DNA of 64,000 nt from Adenophora triphylla var. japonica (lineage: Eukaryota > Streptophyta > Magnoliopsida > Asterales > Campanulaceae). Both the position numbers and the translations under genes were made by a program. The stretch covers positions 124,001-188,000 of the forward strand of contig JAFEMH010001367.1 in the NCBI GenBank assembly GCA_022495995.1, in the 5' to 3' direction. Under the pieces are notes generated by a model, which made no database searches, was not told the DNA's origin, and worked only from the letters and a program-made list of their open reading frames with translations. Shown here piece after piece: positions 58,399 to 64,000 of the stretch (positions are counted from its first letter, which is position 1; each line of letters begins with the position of its first letter).

Positions 58399-61368
58399 TG
58401 TAACGACCCTAACCCTAGGCACTAATTTAGCATTATATTGTGTGCTTTAAATATCATTGTTAATATTATGTGTTCATTTTTATATACTTGATTCCTTATA
58501 TTAAGATAAAATGATAGGGAAATAAAATAATGTTATTGGAAGAAGTATAAAAATAGAAATGGATAAAATGAATAAAATGTGGGTAGTTAGATTTATTTGT
58601 GTAGGGGCTTTGGTGTAGTAGGAGAAAGACTTTTATTAAATTGAGATGGGGGACCATACCCCTTAAATCCCTCCCCTTTCACCTCCTTAGTCAAAAAAGG
58701 ACCCTACCCTCCATACTTCCTACATCATCCCCTCAACCTTCCCATACCTCTTCATCCTCTTTACTTTCCATACTCTTTCTTCTTCATCCTCTTTCATTTC
58801 TCCCATGGAAATCCTCCATGAAAATTCTCTCCTAAGCTCCTCCTTCCAAAAATTATAATAAATACAACTCTCTTCCATTTGAAGATTCGGGTGTACTTCC
58901 ATGTTCGTAGAGGCAAGGGGAATGCATCAAGCTAGAGAAATCATAGTTCCACCTCATATCTCTAAAGTAAGTTATTATGACTTCTTTCTAAATATTGTAC
59001 ATTTTATGTGTTAATGAATGTTTTATGAAAAGAAAAAGTATATTGTATTTTTAATATGGTTATTTGAGTAAAATGATTATTCAATATTTAATTGATTGTA
59101 GTTATGATATGGGGGTTTAAGTTGAAGGAATGAGGGTAGTGTAAGATATTAATGACATTAATGGAGTTAGTGTATGTGATTATATACATCTTACTTTGAT
59201 TTGGGAAAGATTAAGAGTTCATTTAATTTGGGTAGAAAGAAGTGGAAAAAGGACTTAGTATACTTTTAATGATGTGAGTATTGATCTTCTCTTCTAATTA
59301 ATGTTCATGAATTATTTGGTGTTGTTATTATTATTAAAATGGTTATTAGATGCTTTGGAAACCTTCTTGTAGTTAAGAAAGTGGTTTATGTTATAGAATG
59401 ATGTGGTTGTTTAAGGAAGATGATCAATAGGGTAAGAAAATGGATTAAGTTAGATTAAGGAGGTTAAACTTGAAATGTGGAAGTGAAGTGGGTGGAGAAT
59501 CAAGTGGTAAATGATCTAGGGTTATATTAATTGTGGATTTAATGATTTAAAATGAGGTTTGTAAAGTTAGAAAATCCTTTTGGTATTTTTAAGAAAGATT
59601 ATTAAAAGGGAAAAGAAAATATGTGAAAAGGAGTTAGAATTTTCGAAGTGCAGAAAATCCCCTTGGGCGGTCGCCCATAGGCCCTTGAGCGGCCGCCCAA
59701 CCCACCAGAAGGTATAACCCTTTTTAGACCCTCTTGGGCGGTCACCCATAGTGACTTGGGCGGTCGCCCATGTCACCAGAAGTTCACCAGTTTCCTTTCT
59801 TGCTGAATTTTAACCACAACCACTAAGTATGATTCCTAACCCTTTCAAAGTAGTGAAATCTAATCTACTTCAGATATGAATTAATCATTTTTAACCTAAA
59901 TTAAAGTAGAATACATTGGCTAGGCCATGATGTCTTAATTGGTCAAAATGGAATTGTGGGAAGTAGGTCTTGCACCTTTATCAATATTATTCAAGGTTGA
60001 GTAGTAACTTTGTAAGAATGGTTTACGGTTTAGGTTGGCCTTACTTGCTCCCATACCTTGGTGATTAGTTGAACAAAGGTAGAGACTATAATCACACTAG
60101 TGTGTTGGTTAGTAATGTATATGTGTTACACCAATATATTGTATCCCGATTGTGGATTATTTGGTATATGGTTGCATTGTATCCCGATTGTGGATTATTT
60201 GGTATATGGTTGTATTGTATCCCGAGTGTGGATTATTTGGTATTGTTATGTTGTATCCCAGTTGTGGATTATCTGGCATATTGATTATATTGCATCCCGG
60301 TGTGGATTATGTGGTTATGTGGATACCTTATTTGAACTCATATTCGTTAATGGTAGTATGCATAGTGTATTAAATGAACTGTTGCACTATGGTATGGATT
60401 AGCATGAGTATATTTTACCATGTTGTTATATTATTATCCCTTTTTGTGGATTTATTTCAAGTATCTATTATGTGCTTGAACGTGTTGATATTCGGGGGTA
60501 TAATGGAATTCAATCAATTATTGATTTGTTCTATAAGTGATTGAGGGTTCATTATACCTGTGACCGTTTCCCTCTGTGGCCACAGAGTGGGTGTGCTAAC
60601 GACTGTATTGACCCAAAAAGCTTTACAGACCGTTGCGATTGGTGATTAGGGGGAATTCTTCTGTATTAAGCCTAAAGCTTTACAGTAGCGATATTATTGT
60701 TGGATACTCTGATATAGGTATCTTTTCTTATATGGATCTCTGGAGTATGAGTCCTATAAGAGGTGAATGTGCTGGAGGCAGTTCACCAAAGAGAGGAGTT
60801 TCACTCCCACGTTGTACGACTTATTATTCAGACGGGAAAGGTAAAATGAGGTAACGTAAGGTGTTTACCGCTTTCATAATGTGTTATGTGCTACCATGCT
60901 ATGTGTTGCATCTTGTTTGGCATATTGCTGCATTCATAATAGGTTATTGAGATTTATTCTCACCCCTTCCCTTTTACTGCTTTAGATTGTCTTTGAGACA
61001 GGTGACACGAACCAGTGAGGCCGGGAAAGAGTTTGGACTCTTGCTTTTTGGGACTTGTCTGGATAGGTATATGAGTGGGTTGTCGGGAGTCATATTTAAG
61101 TATTATTCTTTTATAAGTTGTGAGGAAAACTCTTTTGCTAAACAATGTTAATTAGGGTTTTTAATGTAATTAATCAAGTATGGTTATTAAAGTGTTTGTT
61201 TAAATTCCTCCAAGTGGAGATATCATTATTTGATTTTTGTTTATGGAAAATTGAGAATTGGTTTTCTTATAAAGGCAAATAAAAGTTTTAAAAATCTAAG
61301 ATGGGTTTTCTTAGTTTGAGCTTCTCAAGCTCGGGACACGCGTTAGGTCCCGGGTTGGGGTGCTCACA
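58399..61368 (+). repeat. Element D 3' LTR (2970 bp)
   Basis: Uninterrupted LTR, about 98% like the split 5' LTR by eye. GGGCGGTCGCCC motifs at 59664-59770 (one mutated), the 45-bp array at 60133-60325, end GTGCTCACA. The open frames in it are repeated in the other LTR and have no known domain. Confidence 0.94.
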
Positions 61369-61373
61369 TGATA

Positions 61374-61522
61374 GCCAAAGAGATCTGGATGTATCTAGCC
61401 CTCCTATTGTCCGACCTGTTAGAGAGATACTTGGTGAAAAGGTATCTCCCCTTCGGGTTATCATTGAACCCCCGCCCAAAGCCAACAGTGGAAGGTCAGC
61501 AGATGGCCCCATACGCACACAG
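61374..61522 (+). pseudogene. AGD14-like Arf-GAP exon, right part
   Basis: It continues the frame from 29865 once the second TGATA is removed: SQRDLDVSSPPIVRPVREIL, then GEKVSPLRVIIEPPPKANSG and SADGPIRTQ, ending at a donor GT (61523). Left and right parts make a 295-base exon with no stop. The SPPIVRPVREILG motif is the most recognisable part of AGD14-type proteins. Confidence 0.7.
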
Positions 61523-63531
61523 GTTAGAAATATCTTCCATACAGTGGTTTGTACTGTATGCCATCTTGCTATGATGCAATCTCTTGACAAGTTTAAAGCT
61601 GTTTTGTTTATGAAAGAGGGACAGTACAGTCACTGTTTCTATTCTTCCCTCCTGTTCTTCATCTTATTTGCTTCTAGCTTGTTCTTTTTTTTTTCTCTAC
61701 ATCCACAAGCATGTTTTTGAACTTTTGTCATAGGAGTCCAATAATTCCATTCACTGACATTTTACATTTTAGCACGGGTCAAATATTGAGGATGGATGGA
61801 TAAATGTGGAAGTGAATGCATATCTTTCTAGGCAATGCTAAGTGGAAAGAAAAGTGAAAAGGCTAGGCTACCATGAAACGGGAATGACAGTATGGATTGT
61901 CTAAGAAAGTACCATTAGATACTCATAATGGATGAGATGAGGCCTCTTCCTATGGTAAAAGTGAAGTTTCAAATTCAAATTTATTTGGAGCTTGAGAGTC
62001 ACCTGCCACTTAATGGAAAAATCAAGATATTAAATGACAATAATATATGAAACTATGTTGACAGCAGCATAAATTCAACTTCCCCTCAAGCTTCAAACAA
62101 AAAAATAAATAGTAATGCAAGTATGTAACAAGAACACGACATAGTGGAAATTCATCCTACATGTAAATCTGCCAACTATAATTAGAGTTTAGAATATGCT
62201 CTCAGTCTCTTCATTTTGCCTGTGTGGTTGTAGAGATAGCAATTATAATTCAAAGGAAATCATAGCAATCATAATTCAAAGAAAAATGTGAAATCACAAT
62301 GTATCACAGTGTGAGTAGTAGTTGCAATGAGTCTTAGTGCATTTGCAGATGTGGCCATCACATGTAAGTTTAACATCAATGGTGATTGATGCTTGGTATA
62401 GCGCCTCTCCTATTCAAAGTGTTGAAAACGGATAGAGTCCGAAAGCGTATGTCGAAAACAATAAATGGTGTTGATTTTTATTCAAGGTGTTGCAGTGATT
62501 AAATGGCTTATGTTTATCTCTGGCGTGTAATGCTCTGTTTTCCTAGAAACATAGTAAACTTGTAATCTGTTTGACTCAGTTAGGAAACAATAATTACTCG
62601 GTGTCCCCTTATTGATATTTTTTGTTCTTGTTTTTTTTTTTGATAAGAAGTTCTTCCTTGGTATTTCTTTTGGAGAAATGGAACTAGGTTATGACTTGTG
62701 AGGAAACATGAAGGGAGGCTCATAGCATATGGGAAGATATAATTGAGAAAAAGAGATACTCCCTCTGTTTTGACTCCTAATCAAAAGAGTCCACATTTTA
62801 GAAGTTCAATATATAAAAGATGTATTAGTATCCTTGAAGTCGGACATAGTTACAGTAATGCCTCATCATACACATGATGATTGTGCGACATGTGGCCAGT
62901 AAAGTTGAAAGTGAAGGAGATTATAGGGATAATAATTGAAGTGGTAATCTTTGTAAATTTAAGAAGAGCCATTAATGCCAGACAGTGAATTATTTATATG
63001 TCAATTAGGTTGTTCAGAAGTTTTCTTTTTGAGCTTTCACCAGGGTACCTCACTATTTTGAAAATCTTAGAAAAGATTTCATTTATCAATTGAATGGGCC
63101 TAATAATGACTTATCCTTGATGTATCCACAATTAAATATTAAGAAATAAAATAAATATTCGACAGATGCATATCCTAGGCATATCCACCTAAATTTTATT
63201 AATCAATACCCCCAGTTTCAAAATCAACCCTGAAGCTAAACTATTGTTCCTACTTTCTTACGTTTGAACTACACTAACATATTGATCGTAAGCTTAAGCC
63301 ATTATTTTTTAGAGCTTAAAAATTTCCAACAATACTCCCAGTAACGGATGCAGCAAACATATAAGGATTGACAAATGCGCTGTTGAATTATAAATAAAAA
63401 AGAGGAGTTCCATCATATTCTTGATTACGTTCACTAAAACTGATCAAGCATATTTTGCTAGAATATCCTCAAAAAATACAGTTTATAGTAAAATCATATT
63501 TGTCTGAATCAAAATGGAGTAGCATACAAAC
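61523..63531. other. Host non-coding sequence
   Basis: About 2 kb, AT-rich. It contains the right arm of the 28-bp inverted repeat (61725-61752). No further Arf-GAP or ferredoxin exon is recognised on either strand. ACTCCCTCTGTTTTGACTCC near 62758 resembles a MITE end, but no partner end was found. Confidence 0.55.
61725..61752. repeat. Right arm of 28-bp perfect inverted repeat
   Basis: Exact reverse complement of 29684-29711. Confidence 0.85.
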
Positions 63532-63620
63532 CTTAGCTTTCAATTCTGCAGATATCCCTAATGCTTCAGGCTGTCTAATCTCTCCAGACTTTATACGGAC
63601 AGCACAGCTAGTACAACAAC
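63532..63620 (-). pseudogene. Ferredoxin C2-like exon (plastid 2Fe-2S protein)
   Basis: On the - strand an acceptor (GTGGTGCAG, ending at 63621) and a donor GTTTGT (from 63531) bound 89 bases. They read CCTSCAVRIKSGEIRQPEAL, then GISAELKAK. This matches the cluster-binding loop of plant-type ferredoxins: CCTSC supplies two of the four Cys ligands. The IRQPEALGISAEL stretch is characteristic of ferredoxin C2, a chloroplast iron-sulfur electron carrier. The preceding exon (first Cys ligand) and following exon (last Cys ligand) are not seen within 380 bases upstream or 2 kb downstream. It may be a gene with long introns reaching past the window, or a captured fragment. Identification is from memory of the family. 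Confidence 0.7.
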
Positions 63621-64000
63621 CTGCACCACTTCTTAGTTAGACAAAGATTTATGAAATGGCTACAATTAGAGACCTGTTATGATACACTCTTGTCCAAAGT
63701 ATATACTTGCTATCAATATAACTGATAAGTGTATCGCTTAAGACATTTTACTGATGTAAAATTCAGTTCACCAGAATTGCCTGAGGTAAAGCTACTAATT
63801 TTGTTATGCCCTAACCCCAAAACAATCAAACAATATTTGCACCAAATTAAGCGAAAGACAAATTGAATTACATAAATCCAAAAGGAGAATAATATTCTTA
63901 TCATAATTGAAAAAATATTGAATTAATAGATGATGATATTGAAACCTGTTCCGGAGATCAGACGACTGCTGCTGCGACTTCAACTGTCGTTGTTATCGTG
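63621..64000. other. Non-coding to window end
   Basis: AT-rich, intron-like. The last 60 bases are GC-richer and on the - strand are followed by a donor-like AACAGGTTTC, but all frames are short. No assignment. Confidence 0.4.

Larger units (their letters stand above)
29866..61368 (+). mobile_element. Element D: decayed chromovirus-like gypsy element, host of E and F
   Basis: Starts TGTAACGACCCTAACC and ends GGGTGCTCACA, with target duplication TGATA at 29861-29865 and 61369-61373. LTRs are about 2.97 kb; the left one is split by element F. It has a Met-tRNA primer site, a polypurine tract AAGGGGGAGTGAG and only traces of reverse transcriptase and RNase H. The LTR start, long LTR and 3' end resemble Del/Tekay-type chromoviruses. 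Without E and F it would be about 8.6 kb. Confidence 0.92.

Noticed and set aside
29681..61755. hAT element ends (CAG.../...CTG) at the 28-bp inverted repeat
   Set aside because: The first bases fit, but the flanking eight bases on the two sides do not form a target duplication, so the class is left open.
62757..62850. Possible MITE (ACTCCCTCTGTTTTGACTCC)
   Set aside because: Only one end resembles a Stowaway-type terminus; no matching inverted end or TA duplication was found nearby.
63945..64000. Possible further exon of the ferredoxin-like gene at the right edge
   Set aside because: A donor-like GT follows, but every frame stops early or does not match the expected segment before the cluster loop.

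Overview
The window looks like a gene-poor, repeat-rich stretch of a flowering-plant nuclear genome. Nearly all of it is nested LTR retrotransposons: one Ty1/copia element and five Ty3/gypsy-type elements. The primer-binding sites match plant initiator-Met, Asp and Arg tRNAs. The few non-transposon pieces are spliced exons resembling plant genes. The species cannot be named from the sequence. There are no rRNA genes, tRNA genes or CRISPR arrays.

Layout. Element A (492-7719, + strand) is a copia element with gag and pol. It carries one in-frame stop and a changed reverse-transcriptase active site. Element C (8029-29519, - strand, target duplication AAGAT) is a non-autonomous Athila-like element in a three-LTR tandem. 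Element B (13101-25772, - strand, target duplication ACTAC) is a Tat/Ogre-like derivative with only a broken gag, inserted in the second internal region of C. Element D (29866-61368, + strand, target duplication TGATA) is a decayed chromovirus-like gypsy element with LTRs of about 2.97 kb. F (30175-45839, + strand, target duplication CCTAC), a Tat/Ogre-like element, sits in the 5' LTR of D. E (49137-56318, - strand, target duplication GCAAC), an Athila-like gag-protease element, sits in the internal region of D.

Removing the insertions at their target duplications leaves about 3.3 kb of host sequence (7720-8028, 29525-29865, 61374-64000). It holds an exon resembling plant AGD14-type Arf-GAP (+ strand), an exon resembling plastid ferredoxin C2 (- strand) and an unidentified 52-codon exon (- strand). 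D lies inside the Arf-GAP-like exon, and dropping one target-duplication copy restores its frame. A 28-bp inverted repeat brackets that exon. The mix of unrelated exons in both orientations suggests gene-fragment capture by an older DNA transposon.

The most unusual signal is shared regulatory architecture. In four families (A, B, E, F) the LTR carries repeated, family-specific GC-rich palindromes just upstream of a TATAAATA box. In F the same palindrome also lies upstream of an antisense extra gene. D has a similar array elsewhere in its LTR. B and F also share a conserved leader segment with a gap-free open frame of about 50 codons.
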